From: Capitulum mitella
Taxonomy: Eukaryota > Arthropoda > Thecostraca > Pollicipedomorpha > Pollicipedidae
Reading direction: 5' to 3'
NCBI GenBank assembly: GCA_030062745.1
Contig: CP099842.1
Location: 29,141,307-29,205,306, forward strand
Length of the DNA: 64,000 bases
Shown here piece after piece: positions 1 to 12,236 of this stretch; position 1 is the first letter of the stretch, and every line of letters starts with the position of its first letter. The translations under genes were made by a program, and so were the position numbers. The notes under the pieces were generated by a model. That model did not search any database and was not told the DNA's origin. It saw nothing but the letters and a program-made list of their open reading frames with translations.

Positions 1-660
1 TGTAGCGTCCTGGACCAGGTGAGGGATCTCCTGACGCGTCCTGGACCGGGTGAGGGGTCTGCTGTAGAGTCCTGGACCGGGTATAGGTCTCCTGTAGCGT
101 CCTGGACCAGGTGAGGGATCTCCTGACGCGTCCTGGACCGGGTGAGGGGTCTGCTGTAGAGTCCTGGACCGGGTATAGGTCTCCTGTAGAGTCCTGGACC
201 GGGTATAGGTCTCCTGACGCGTCCTGGACCGGGTGAGGGGTCTCCTGTAGCGTCCTGGACCGGGTGAGAGGTCTGCTGTGGCGTCCTGGACCGGGTGAGA
301 GGTCTGCTGTGGCGTCCTGGACCGGGTATAGGTCTCTTGTAGCGTCCTGGACCGGGTATAGGTCTCCTGTAGAGTCCTGGACCGGGTATAGGTCTCCTGT
401 AGAGTCCTGGACCGGGTATAGGTCTCCTGTAGCGTCCTGGACCAGGTGAGGGATCTCCTGACGCGTCCTGGACCGGGTATAGGTCTCCTGACGCGTCCTG
501 GACCGGGTGAGGGGTCTCCTGACGCGTCCTGGACCGGGTGAGAGGTCTCCTGTAGCGTCCTGGACCGGGTATAGGTCTCCTGTAGCGTCCTGGACCGGGT
601 ATAGGTCTCCTGTAGAGTCCTGGACCGGGTATAGGTCTCCTGTGGCGTCCTGGACCGGGC
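1..660. repeat. 30/31-bp minisatellite array, about 21 units
   Basis: Tandem units of the form TGTAGMGTCCTGGACCGGGT followed either by ATAGGTCTCC (30-bp unit) or by GAGGGGTCTCC (31-bp unit). The two unit types are interleaved irregularly, and the unit start varies between TGTAGAG, TGTAGCG, TGTGGCG and TGACGCG. The array begins before the window. The 30-bp units stay in one frame and give a ten-residue repeat containing SWTGYRSP, but 31-bp units break that frame, so this is not taken as coding. Confidence 0.95.
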
Positions 661-1258
661 GATGTGCCTGCTGCGCGCCGTAAACCAGACCTGGGGTCGG
701 CCGCGGCACCGGCGCCTACCGGGGTGCTGAGCCGCACCAGCGCCGCGGTCGGCTTAGGCAGTCTGGGCTGCGGTCTCCTGCGAGGCCGCAGTCGGCCGAA
801 ACAGACCCCGGGTTCAGCTGTCTGCGGACCGGGGTCACGTGCTCTTGTTTTGTCGGACGGGATTGGGGAGATGTGAAAGTGGTGACGAGCGAATAGGAAG
901 GTTGTTTGGCTGGTGAGCTGGTTATATCCATTATGTCTGATTAAGGTTCATCTAGCAGTTGTTTATGTTGCAGAGGGTGGGGAACGTTGAACGGCGAAAA
1001 AACTCCGCTCCATTTTGGCATTCACCTTTCAGTTCCCCCGTTTCGCACTTTCTTTCGCTGTCAGCAGCTCGAGCAGCCGATTTCTAGGCGCCATGCTATC
1101 CTGCAGCCTGTTGACATGGAGCTTCAGCTGCTAGTTTTTTCACACTCCTTTTGCAAGCTGCCTTCGGTCGATATTTGGTGCAGTTCTCATACCGTGTACT
1201 GCTGTAGGCACCGTGGCGGCGTGGTCAGCTCTCAGCAGCCGTAATATGCTGCCGACAG
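661..1258. other. No gene recognised
   Basis: Flank between the minisatellite and the candidate exon at 1259. It is GC-rich to about 850 and more balanced after that. No conserved protein segment or repeat was recognised. The last bases (ATGCTGCCGACAG) form an acceptable 3' splice site for the next feature. Confidence 0.5.
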
Positions 1259-1558
1259 GTGGCCACAGTGCTGGCCAACGCGGCCAGCGGCAGCGGCGGC
1301 GATAGCTGCCTGCGCCGGCTGGCCGTGCCGGTGCTGGTGCAGTACCTGCACGTGACGGCCAGCGCGCGGGCGGCGGCCGGCGCGCAGGCCGCCTGCCGCC
1401 GCCTCCAGCAGAAGGCGGCCGTGGCGCTCACCCGGCTCTGCGTGGACCGCCGCACGGCCTGCCATCTGGTGGCGGCGGGCGGAACTGCCCGGCTGGAGCG
1501 GCTCTGCCGCGAGCCCCAGCTGCGGGGCCGCGACGACGGAGTCCTGGTAGCCTGCTTG
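1259..1558 (+). CDS. Candidate internal exon, Armadillo-like helical repeat protein (partial)
   Basis: An open stretch of exactly 300 nt lies between an acceptor (CTGCCGACAG) and a donor (CTTG|GTATGT), phase 0 on both sides. Its 100 residues run from VATVLANAASG to DDGVLVACL. They contain helix-like segments typical of ARM/HEAT repeats: LQQKAAVALTRLCVDRRTAC, then LVAAGGTARLERLCREP. Third positions are strongly GC, as in the RRM1 3' exons. The pattern recalls the ARM repeats of adaptor proteins such as Inscuteable, but I cannot confirm the family. No partner exons were recognised upstream, where the window begins with the minisatellite, or downstream before RRM1, so the rest of the gene is either outside the window or unrecognised. 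The antisense strand is also open, as is usual for very GC-rich exons. Confidence 0.4.
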
Positions 1559-3385
1559 GTATGTCAAAGTGGACTGGTGCGGGATCGGCGGCTTGGCGGT
1601 CTGCCCAGTATGCCGGGCCGGACGTTGCCATGACCTGAGCGCGGACCACGCGTCCGACTTCCATTGATCTTTTGACGACGAGTCACGTTTACCGTCATGG
1701 ACTGTCTGACGAGATGAAGGTTAGATGTCCAGAATCACAAAAGGTGCTTTGTTGGTGCCGACCCAACGGATGTGAGAACTCAGAAGCTGCTTTATTTGAT
1801 CAGACACAAATGCCCGAGGATATCCTTGGCTTATTAGGAAGCGCTCTCACATAGTTTATGAACGTATGAGTCAAGGCTACTGCTGCAGTTTACGGGTATA
1901 TCAGGGGACGAGAGTCCGCAGCATGCCGCCGTGCCAGGACTGAAATTTCCGTGCCGATGTACCACGAGTTGTCGAGGATTTGGTGTGCCTTATTGTGATG
2001 TGAGGAGCACTGACGTGCCAACTGAAAATTTCCGTGCCGATGTACCACGAGTTGTAGAGGATTTGGTGTGCCTTATTGTGATGTGAGGAGCACTGACGTG
2101 CCAACTGAAAACAGCTTACGTAACGGTTGAGAAGTTATTTGGCCCACGAGTCATCACCGATGGCGTCGATGGTCCGATCTTTAGTTCTTAGTTTAGTCCG
2201 CGACCTTTAGTTCTGAACCGTGCGATTACAATCGTCTGCCTAACGCTGTGCATGCGTTTGTTACAGACGGCGCTGCGCAGGATTTTGAGCTTCTGTCCAG
2301 AGGAGGTACCACAGAAGGCCGGCGATCTCGTGCAGCCCAAGCTGATGGACGTATTCATGCAACTCTCCTCTGGCACCGGCAGCGAGTGAGTCGGCCTGTA
2401 GACGCAATGCAGCCCAGTCCAGCAGCCACAGCCCACTGTGACCCGGTGTTTGGCTAGCACTGACGTTTGGCCGATGCAGGCTAGTTCCTGGGTGTTATTC
2501 ATTGGTGGGAGGTTGGGCACTAAGTTCGTCCACGGCCCATTCGTATTCTGCGACCGTCGCCTTCATGTGGACTCGACACACGCTGGGAAAGGAAAGTGAC
2601 GGCCGTCACGTCGTAACTCCGCCCCGTCCGTGGCGCGACAGGGCGGGGTGTTTCCGACCTCCGCTCCAGTCGAAGCCCCGGCCCGCCGTGTCCGCGACCC
2701 GGAGCCGCCGCCGTCGAGCGCCGCTGCCCGTCCGGCCGAGCCTCCACTGAGCCCGGTCTGCGGCCGCTTTCAGGGACGAGAGGCGCAGATGACCGGCACG
2801 ATGGCGCAGCACTGTGACGTGACGGGCCCCGGCTGTCACGCGTCACGAGAGGACCAGGCACGACTGCTGTGGCGAGGGCCGGCCAGACCGCCGCGTGCGG
2901 CACGCTCGGGCCGCGGTCGCCGAGCAGGTCCGATCCACGGTCCCAGAGCGGGCTGCTGAGGCAGAGATGCTGTGCGGCCGCGCGGGGCGCCGCGCCCGCC
3001 TGCGCCGCCGAGACGGCGTGTTTAAAACCCGTGGACGAATATACGAGTCATGTGTCAACTGGCCGGCCTTTCTGGAGACGGAGCCGGCTCTCTGGCCCCC
3101 GGAATGAAACGGACGCTGAATAAGGCATGTCCAAGCTGTGCAGAGACTCCCGTTCCCTTCATGCAGCGCGTGCCAAGGGGCTCAGCCGCTTCCTTTGTTG
3201 TAAAAATCGTTTCCAAAAGGAGCTCATGGATGCATAAAACACCTAAAAACGTACATGTCATGCCATGCATGCCCGAACTAGTACTACAAAGCTACTAACA
3301 GCGTTGTTCATTCGCCACCGTTGGCCCTTCTATGCAGCAGGTGAAATCAAACAATGATTTACAAAGCACATTACAAAACCTGTAT
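1559..3385. other. Intergenic, no gene recognised
   Basis: Contains the 83-bp duplication at 1946-2111 and a CpG-rich block at about 2590-3040. Several overlapping open frames in that block look like GC-driven chance ORFs: they overlap on both strands and show no family resemblance. Confidence 0.5.
1946..2111. repeat. 83-bp direct duplication, two copies
   Basis: TTTCCGTGCCGATGTACCAC starts at 1946 and again at 2029. The copies are nearly identical through GAGGAGCACTGACGTGCCAA, with one visible difference (GTTGTCGAGG versus GTTGTAGAGG), so the duplication is recent. Confidence 0.9.
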
Positions 3386-3391
3386 TTTAAT
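3386..3391 (-). terminator. RRM1: Possible poly(A) signal of RRM1 (ATTAAA)
   Basis: The plus strand reads TTTAAT, that is ATTAAA on the minus strand, about 360 nt past the RRM1 stop. It is the only candidate hexamer I noticed between 3300 and 3752. Weak evidence. Confidence 0.3.
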
Positions 3392-3751
3392 GCACCGTCG
3401 GTGCGTGCGGAAGCCACATCACAGAAAGCAGACGAACACTGAAAATAGTGCGGAACTCACAGACGAAAAGCCTCTCGTGTGAATCTCCCCTGACCAGGTG
3501 CCTTGGCCGTCAGGAACAAGACACCTACGGTGACCCGAAAAAGCCCCACAGAGCAATCACACGCAAAAGCAATGCAAGCCCACTGGAAACGGGGCGGCAT
3601 CTATCCACTGTGGCGTGGCAGTGTCCGAGTCTTTGGGCAACGTCTACGTCTTCTATTTTCAAGGCAGGATCACGGAGAATCACTGGACTGGCGGAAGACC
3701 GTTTCTGGGGCAGCCTGTGCGTGACTGGAGCTGGCCGAAGGGCTGGGACAG

Positions 3752-6700
3752 CTACGAGCCGCACATGAGGCAGTCGTCCCGGTTCTGCAGCGAGCACGAT
3801 ATGGCCGCCATGTTGTACGTCTCCTCCTCGGTCTTCTCCGGCGATTCCGGCTGAAGGAGGCGGCGCGAGGGCGTTAGGTGATCGGTGGCCGGGGTGACAA
3901 AAAGGCAAACGGAACAGTTTCGCGAAAATGCACGCCAACTGTTAGACATGACGCGGTCTGGTTCGTACTGATCCTGGAAAATCCGACATGTAAGCTCAGC
4001 TGCCATTCATAACATAAAGAGGTTCCATTCCAACCAAAAATATCAGGATACTGCTGAAGAAACCCATCAATTCGTAACACTCGCACGGAAACGATCCCCA
4101 TGACACCTGCCACATGCTTCCATCTCCCCTTGCTGACACCGTCCTCTCCCAACTTTCCAGTACGCCTGTCATGAACCTCTCCACCCAGCCCACCGAGAAC
4201 CGACAAAACGGCGTCCTCGCAAACCCGACAACCCATCACGGTCCACCCGAGTCTACAGGACCCTCCGTCGCAGCCGTACCTTCTCCTGCTTCGTCTCGAC
4301 GTCGGCGGCCTTCTGCGCCAGCCGCGCCTTGTCCACGGTGAACTGGATGGCCGAAGCGGCCGCCTTCGTGCGCAGGTAGTACATGCCCGTCTTCAGGCCC
4401 AGCTTCCAGGCATAGAAGTGCATTGAGGTGAGCTTGCCGAAGCTGGGGCTGGCCATGTGCACGTTGAGGCTCTGCGACTGGTCGATGAACGCGCCCCGGT
4501 CGGCTGCCATCTTGAGCACTACCTTCTGCGACAGCTCCCACACCGTCTTGTACAGGTCCTTCAGGTCCTGCGGGATTCCTTTGATGCCCTGCCGCCGAAG
4601 AAGTGGGGGGGGGGGGGGTGTCACACATATCTACAGGATGCAAGAGAATGCTGGGATGCAACATCTTCCACAGTAAAGTATTTGGACATGAGGGCAATGA
4701 ATACAAAATTGTTTCTTTTAACAGACACACAGCCTGAGCACGCAAATACAGAATTACCGAAAAACAGCTTCCCGCCGGGGAACTGACAGATGCACATCCA
4801 CTGACCAATAAGGAAACAGCCATTCAGATCAGATCAAATCAAAATGAGTAAATGAAGGGACTGCAGATTCAAACTGAATAAACAACTCCGATGGCGCGTC
4901 AGGCCACATAACCAGACGATACGTCCACGGTCCGAGTCATTCGGACCGCAGCCCGGCATCTCAGCCAGAAGCGGCCACAGACCTGGACCGAGCCGCCGGC
5001 GGCGATCATCTGGTTCTTCATGTCCTCGTCCCAGAGGTTCATCTCGGTCAGGTCGCGCATCAGGTGGTGGTTCACGATCTGGCGGCGGGGCAAGAAGGGC
5101 TCAGCGCCGCTGAGCGCCCGTACACTGACGCTCGGCGGCGGAGGATCATCGCCACCGCCCGAGGCACGGACTATTGCGCCACTGACACGACTTTGACCAC
5201 AACCCTTATACCCTCCTCAGAGTGCCGTCACCAGAGCAGGTCCGCAGGCCCCACTCGCCTAAAACGTCGGTACATACTAAACAATGAACAAAAAGCAAAC
5301 ACATGAACCGTTTTCAGTTTTAGGGGAAGCGCTGACCTCCTCTAAAGGTGGGTATTTGGTTAAAGCTCATTCGTCCAGTTAGATCATTGAGAAGCTATGT
5401 GAGAAGGAATAGGAAAAAGTGTCACTAAGATGTACCGGGTAGGGTTGGTTTAAAGGAGAGGGATCGGAAAAACGAGGATAAGATGAGAGAGCGCGACTGT
5501 ATATTACTATTCTACCACATTACTGCCGCAGCTGACATTGCCTGTAATTGGTCCTGAGAGCAGCATGCGTCGCTAAACAAATATACAAACCGTCACAAGA
5601 GCGAAACCGCAAAATCAGAGGCAAGAGAAACTTGAGGAAGACACGACACAAAACGTGCCGGCAGTAACGCCCCGTCGGCCGCACCTGGAACTCCCCGGAG
5701 AGCACGCGCCGGCTGTAGATGTTGCTGGTGTACGCCTCGATCGACTCGTTGTTGCCGAGGATCTGCGCCGTGGAGGCGGTCGGCATGGGCGCCAGCAGGA
5801 GCGAGTTGCGCACCCCGTGCTGGGCGATGCGGGCCCTCAGCGCCGACCAGTCCCAGCGCGAGGTGGGCGTGACGCCCCACATGTCGTGCTGCAGGATCTG
5901 TGGCGGCACGCGACGGCGTCATTCACCATCACAATCGTCAACAACATCATTATCAGCAGCAGCAGTAGCATCCGCTGTCGAGCAGCAGAGACGCGCGCAG
6001 TGTTGGAAACCTGGTTTTTCTTCCTCGTGTTGGAGTACAAATTCTCTTTTGGAGTATAAAATGTCACGCGTTTATGTGAGAAACACGGACTAACGAGGTG
6101 CTTTGCAAGCATATGTGGCCAACAGGGGACGGATCTAGTGGCTCCGTTTGGGGGGGGGGGGCAAACCAGTTTCCTGGGTCTACGTGGTAGGTCAGCAGAG
6201 TCGTTGACGGGAGGGGGGGGGGGGACTGTTGGCCTTGCGCTCGGAGTGTACTTCAGCGGCCTAGCATGGACACTTCAGCGGCCTAAACCATCAACCAAGG
6301 GGAAGGGGACGTTGGGCAACTTCAGTTTAGTTGAGTAGGAATACCCATGTCTCGGGGGGCGGGGGGGAGGGGAGGGAGAGGCGCAAATGACCATTTTGGA
6401 GTACAATTTTTTGCAGTACAAATTTTTTGGTCCTCCATGACACCAGAAAACGACAGTTTTTCCAACACTGGACGCGCAAGAACAGCGCGCAAACCAGCCG
6501 TGGACAGGGATAGAGGGATTTCAGCTACCGAACATGTGTTAAGAACAACGGGGGACTTCATTCGTGAATCCAATCACTAGTCATTAAAGGCGAGCGACAA
6601 ACAAGCGCCAGTGCCAAAACTCATACCGCAAGTGACGCCCCCAGCGGTGGCGGTCCAGCCGGGTGGCTTAGTTGATCCCAGCGACACCCCCAGATGGCGC

Positions 6701-9700
6701 CACGGTCCGCAGGTGGCGCCAGGAGCGGCACCGGCTCCGCTCACTCACCCCGCGGCTGACGGGAGAGCCCGGGTACGTCTCGTACGGGCCGAGCCGCTCG
6801 GCCAGCTCGCACGAGGCCTCCAGAGCGCCGTAGTAGATGGTCTCGAAGATCTGCTGGTTCAGCAGCTCGGCCTTCTCCGAGTCGAACGGGTAGCGCATCA
6901 GGATGAAGGCGTCGGCCAGCCCCTGGACGCCGATGCCGATCGGCCGGTGGCGCAGGTTGGAGCGCCGCGCCTGCGGACGGCCCGCGCACGGCCGTTAGGG
7001 GCTGCAGACACTGGAGCGGGACCGGAGGGACGTCCGGTTGTGGGCGGGGCGTCACGGCCACGGGGTGTTACACCGGGTCGCGTGACCGCACGCTGTGATC
7101 ATGCCGCACGAAAATACGGCTGCTGGCAAGGAATGTCAAATGTGCCTGACAGCCGTGAAAGCAATGAGCCCTTGCTACAATCAGTGATGGTCCGCGAACA
7201 AATGCATGAAAACTGTTGTTGTTTATTAGTGTTTTCGGGCGCGCGGACTACCGAGGTCATTTTGCGCCCATCATGAAAACTGTACTCTTTGCGACTTTTT
7301 TACATCTTACGCCTAAAAATTTTTCTTAGTGAAAACAAATTAGCGCAATGCATTCCTTTATATCTCCGAAATAAACGTTTCGTTCCAAGACAACATCAAC
7401 AATCACAGCTACAGCACTGGCCAACGAACACTCCACGTAGCTCCACCGAAGACGAACGGCCAGACGTGCGGCAGGGCCTGCCACGAGCAGAGACGTCGCA
7501 GCCTCACCTCCGGCACCGGGTAGAAGTTGACGTCGATGATCTTGTTCAGATTGCGCGTCACCACCTTGGTGACCTCCTTCAGCTTCTCGAAGTTGTAGGT
7601 CTTGTCGTCGGTGACGAAGCGATTGAGCGCGATGGAGGCCAAGTTGCAGACGGCCACCTGCGCGGCGGTGACGGACGTTCAGCGGCGCCGAGCCGTCACG
7701 TTACGTGACGCCACCGGTCTGCCAGAGCAGCCTGCGCGGCCTGAGACTCAATACAGACAACTCAGACATTGAAAGACTCGGCCCTGGCTGGCCAGACGCC
7801 CGTCTGCGATCCCATCTAGACAACACGTGACCAGCCTCATCCAGTGACCCGTCGCATCCCAGACCATTTCTGCCTCACTCAGTCTCGAACGACTGCATGT
7901 CCATGTCTGGATTCAAACTACGACCCACCCCAGGCCCGGGCAGTAACGCCATCAGGCACGACCCCGACCCGACCCAGTCCCACTGTCTCCGCTCTGACCT
8001 CATCCGGAGACGAGTACTCGATGATCTCGGTGCAGAGGTTGCTGCACTTGATGGTGCCCAGGTTCTGCTGGTTGGACTTGCTGTTACAAGCGTCCTTGTA
8101 AAGCATGTAGGGCGTGCCGGTCTCCACCTGCGACTGGATGATGGCCGCCCACAGGTCCTGGGCGCGCACCTGCTTGCGGAACCGACCCTCCGACTCGTAT
8201 CTGCCGGCCGAGCGGCTCGTCAGCACGCGAGCGCCGCCGCCGGAAGCGGACATCGGCGTTCGATCAGACTCAAGGGAATCCGTGCAGCGCTCGGTGATCG
8301 TTGTGGCAGCAGCGGAAACGCGAGAGTTGTACAAAGAAAAGGTTGACAGAAACTAGCTGGGGAACCACTCATGATTCACATATTATATGTTACCAGTTTT
8401 AGGAAAAACGTTAAAAGATCATCCTACGATCTTACGAGAACGACAAAACACGAGAAACATCACTCACCATTAGCAAGAGAAAGGAACCAGAAACAGGATC
8501 AGGGTTCACCACGAGAACTCGTTTTTCCGGACCGTCACAAGACCACGTACTTGGTGTAGAGCTTCTCGAACTCCTCGCCCCAGCAGTCGGCCAGGCCGGG
8601 ACACTCGTGCGGGCACATCAGGCTCCAGGTGCCGTCCGCCTCCACCCGCTTCATGAACAGGTCCGGGATCCACAGGCCGTAGAACAGGTCACGGGCGCGG
8701 TTCTCCTCCTTCCCAGTGTTCTTCCGCATGTCCAGGAACTCGAACACGTCGGCGTGCCACGGCTCCAGGTAGATGGCGAAGGCCCCAGGACGCTGCGGGG
8801 GACGGCTTTGTCGCGTTCGGAGACACAGGTGGAGCCGAGTAATTGACGTGCGCTCCGCGCCACACGCCCGACAGGGGACGCATCTCAGGCAATGACGTCA
8901 GACTTGGCCAAATACAGAGCGCACGCACGCGCATCAGACTTGTCCTGGTTCTTTGGAAACTGAAACTGCACCTCGAGTCATGAAGCTCTGGGCCTGTCAT
9001 CAAAATTGAGCGACCCTTTGTCAAAACACACCATTCAAACCCAAAAAGAAAGCCCGCACAAAAACGAGCTTGCAACAAGCAGTTCTTCTCAGAACCATAA
9101 AACGTGCATTTCTCACACTGCGACAGCCAAAATCAGCAATACCAGACCGTCCTGCACCAAAACCGTGGGGCACCAGGTAACTGTCATTCCGAATAACCTA
9201 GCACCACCCGGAACACGCTATCCTCGCACCTTGTTGCCGCCCTGGTCGACGTAGCGGGCCGTGTTGTTGTAGACGCGCAGCATGGGCACCAGGCCGTTGC
9301 TGGTGCCGTTGGTGCCGCTAATGTAACTGCCCGTGGCGCGGATGCAGTGTACGTTCAGGCCGATGCCGCCCGCAGACTTGGAGATGAGCGCGCACTGCTT
9401 GAGCGTGTCGTAGATGCCCTCGATCGAGTCGTCCGCCATGGTCAGCAGGAAGCAGCTGCGGCAGCGGGAGGCGCGATAAGCGGAAGCCGGACGACCACGG
9501 AAAAAATGTCGGCGACGGACGCCGCACGTCACCGCCAACAGAGCGGCGAATGAATCACTTCCACAACTGCCACAGCATACAATGCGAGATAGGGCCAGTC
9601 AAGGGCGAGGGCGGAACAGTCACCTGACCCGACAAAATGGCGGTCAGCTCCTCGCCCGTGACGCCACCGGTGAAGGGTCCCACCTGGACAGCTGCGGTCG

Positions 9701-11934
9701 CCGGGTGGCCGCGTTGAAGAGCGTGGGCGAGGCGTGCGTGAACCACCTCTCCGACAGCAGGTTGTATGTCTCGATGGCCGCCTCGATGTCCTCGCCGTGG
9801 ATGCCGACCGCCACGCGCATCAGCATGTGCTGCGGCCGCTCCACCACCTTGTTGCCGATCTTCAGCAGGTACGAGCGCTCCAGGGTCTGTGAAGCATAAA
9901 GAAATGAAGCATAAATCAACGAAAGCGCATGCAAACCAGACGTTAGTAGCAACAGATATCTAAACATGCAGAGTATAAAATATCGGGTTATACAATACCA
10001 GATCGTCGTCTCAGCGGCTTTTGCGTCTTATTTTAGCGACAACTTACGCCATATCTGGGACCTAAGGCATACGGAAATCCTACATCAGTTTTATTTTAAT
10101 CAGTTATATATTTCCGCCTGTTGTGCCAGGTGTGGTATTCTATGATTGCCGATGCCGTGTCCCATCGACTATACAACTACGTGACGCTAGCCGGTTTAAC
10201 CGTGGTCGAAAGTACCAAGGATGAATTGATCATCAGGTATTCTCGTGACCTACTTCAGGAACTCAGTGACCTTCAGACGTTCCCAATATGCAAAACATAT
10301 CAACGGAAGCAAAATGACAATACTGGTCTGGCACAACTCAGATGACTGACAATCCTTATTACAACACTGCCTCCACAACCTACACCAAACGAAATCAATA
10401 GACTACTGTCTTAGAAACTAAGTCAAATATTAAAGATGCTGCAGCAGACTCAAATTATTGTGTTTTCCTTCGCCTTTACTTTACCGCAACATACCTTGAA
10501 ATTCCCACACAGCATGAAGGAAACAATGTCAACAATTTATCCAAGTTTACATTAAAAAACGTTCAAAACCACTCAGCCAGGAGCAGTTTAAGCAGCCTCG
10601 CTAATGAACCAAATGTACCTTAAACCCAAAGTAGTTGTAGCCATAGTCCCGATCGTAGATGATGTGAGAATTCAGCATATCTGCATTCTTCATGATAATC
10701 TGATAATGCTCATCAGAAATCATGGGAGTCTTCAATCCCGTTTTCTCGCAAGTCATATTGTACAGATCTTCAACAACCTCTGGAAAGTCATATTGTCCAT
10801 CAGTTACCAATGCATGATGATAACAAGCAAGACATCCAATAAAACCCCATGTTATTATGCTATTACCATGTCCAAAAATAATGAGCAGCGAATGCCTCTG
10901 ATCTCGCAAACCACACAGCTAATAAATTTACATCATTCCAGGAGTCACGGAGGCAACAGTTCAGTGTCTCACCACTGAATGTCTTCTTGGTTTCTTTGTG
11001 CAAGTTGGCCACAGCAATCCTGGCTGCCAGGATGGCATAGTCAGGGTGCTTGGTCGTCATGGTGGCCGCCGTCTCGGCCGCCAGGTTGTCCAACTCCACT
11101 GTGGTCACACCGGGGTACAGGCCACTGATCACTTTCAGCGTGATGGCTGGCTGAAAACATAAACCCAGGCTGTGAAACCCAACTTACACAGGAAAAATTA
11201 CATGTCTAACATGAGTAGTCTATGAATGTGGCCACTTTTACGGCACTTTTAAAGAAACAGTAGCATAAAATACTGCTTTCCTGCACTAAAATTGTGAAAC
11301 ATATGCCACTTCATGACAAGTGGCTGACATTTCAACTTAGAAATGTTATACAATGTATCCAGATGGATACTTGATTGAAAGTGAATCTCCCATATAGAAA
11401 TGCTACATCCTGAGCAACATTTCAAAGGGGACAGCATTTAAACAGCATCAAGTCCCTACAGCTGTTTTTTTTGGGAGGGGGGAAGAAATGGAAAATGTGA
11501 ATCAGCAATCAACAATTTACTCACTGGATCCACATAATTCATGTTCAGATTGTAACACAGCTTGTTGATGCGATTTGTGATCTTATCAAACATCACATTC
11601 TCCCTCCTCCCATCTGAAAAGACAAAAACAGATCACCTCACACACCATGTGAAGTGTTACAATGGAATACTCCAGAATAGTCCTGACCATTGTTTTGTGT
11701 GTAACAAATGTCAGATTACAGATGTTTAGGAATGTTTCAACTCATACATGTGGGCATCAGATAGCCTCAGCACCACAAAAATACAACAAATCTCAGCAGA
11801 CTGAGTAGTTCAATCCTAGGCACAAAATTCACATTTATGCCTGGCATTTGTGTATAAGAAAAATGCTGCACTTGCCTGATGAGTATCTGAACTGGTAGGA
11901 AACCAAACACCTTACCTCGCTTAATGACATACAT
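3752..11934 (-). CDS. RRM1: Ribonucleoside-diphosphate reductase large subunit (complete, 14 coding exons)
   Basis: Class Ia ribonucleotide reductase alpha subunit, which reduces NDPs to dNDPs with the small subunit in the cytosol. Coding exons, all GT-AG and phase-consistent: 11934-11916, 11613-11525, 11150-10973, 10779-10619, 9886-9684, 9455-9230, 8792-8551, 8200-7999, 7657-7508, 6970-6749, 5897-5685, 5078-4983, 4588-4280, 3850-3752. The sum is 2409 nt, 802 aa (human 792). The start gives [15 protein letters not shown], matching the family; in-frame ATGs exist just upstream at 11958 and 11946. An N-terminal ATP-cone (about 1-95) keeps Asp57 of the dATP-inhibition site. The barrel carries Cys218 (codon split by intron 5), Asn427, Cys429, Glu431 and Cys444, then Tyr737-Tyr738 (GMYYLRTK), and the C-terminal redox tail ends DDCLMCGS (Cys797, Cys800). 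About ten extra residues near the exon 13/14 join explain the length. Introns are 193-851 nt. Exons 1-2 lie in AT-rich, CpG-poor DNA; exons 5-14 are GC-rich. Confidence 0.97.
6138..6380. repeat. Poly-G tracts in RRM1 intron 10
   Basis: Three long G runs on the plus strand (about 6151-6161, 6212-6224 and 6354-6380) lie within the 851-bp intron between the exons at 6749 and 5897. A TIR-like start, CAGGGGACGGATCTAG, lies just before the first run, so this may be a decayed hAT-like insertion, but no matching end was found. Confidence 0.5.
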
Positions 11935-11991
11935 CTTGGAATACATGATGTCTTTCATTGGACAAATGTTTCTTGATCCAGATACTGGTCA
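11935..11991 (-). other. RRM1: RRM1 5' UTR part of exon with upstream 3' splice site
   Basis: On the minus strand ATTTATTTTTCAG ends at 11992, a good acceptor, so the first coding exon probably begins at 11991 and the gene has at least one upstream noncoding exon. Two in-frame ATGs (11958 and 11946) would add MKDIMYSK before the conserved MYVIKRDGR start. Homology favours 11934, but an N-terminally extended form cannot be excluded. Confidence 0.55.
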
Positions 11992-12181
11992 CTGAAAAAT
12001 AAATTGAATATTTATTGCAAAATTTTGCCATCCAATCCATACACATAAAATGATGTGCAAGGCTGTGGTAGAAACCTACAAATGCCATGAATGCTTAATC
12101 TGCCCTGATTTTATAACACAAGTCTGCTTATTGCTTCACTCTTGCACAGTTATGCTTCACTCTAACCACTTCCTCGCCCGT

Positions 12182-12236
12182 TGGTTGGTTGGTTATTGGG
12201 GCTTAGGGGCGCACCGACTGCAGGGTCATTCGGCGC
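12182..12236 (+). mobile_element. Tiny (about 55-bp) dispersed element with 16-bp direct repeats
   Basis: The segment GGTTATTGGGGCTTAGGGGC...GGTCATTCGGCGCC is flanked by the direct repeat CCACTTCCTCGCCCGT at 12166-12181 and 12237-12252. A second copy of the same core lies on the other strand at 27133-27198, flanked by its own direct repeat. Two independent insertions with unrelated flanking duplications mark a mobile sequence. Confidence 0.6.
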
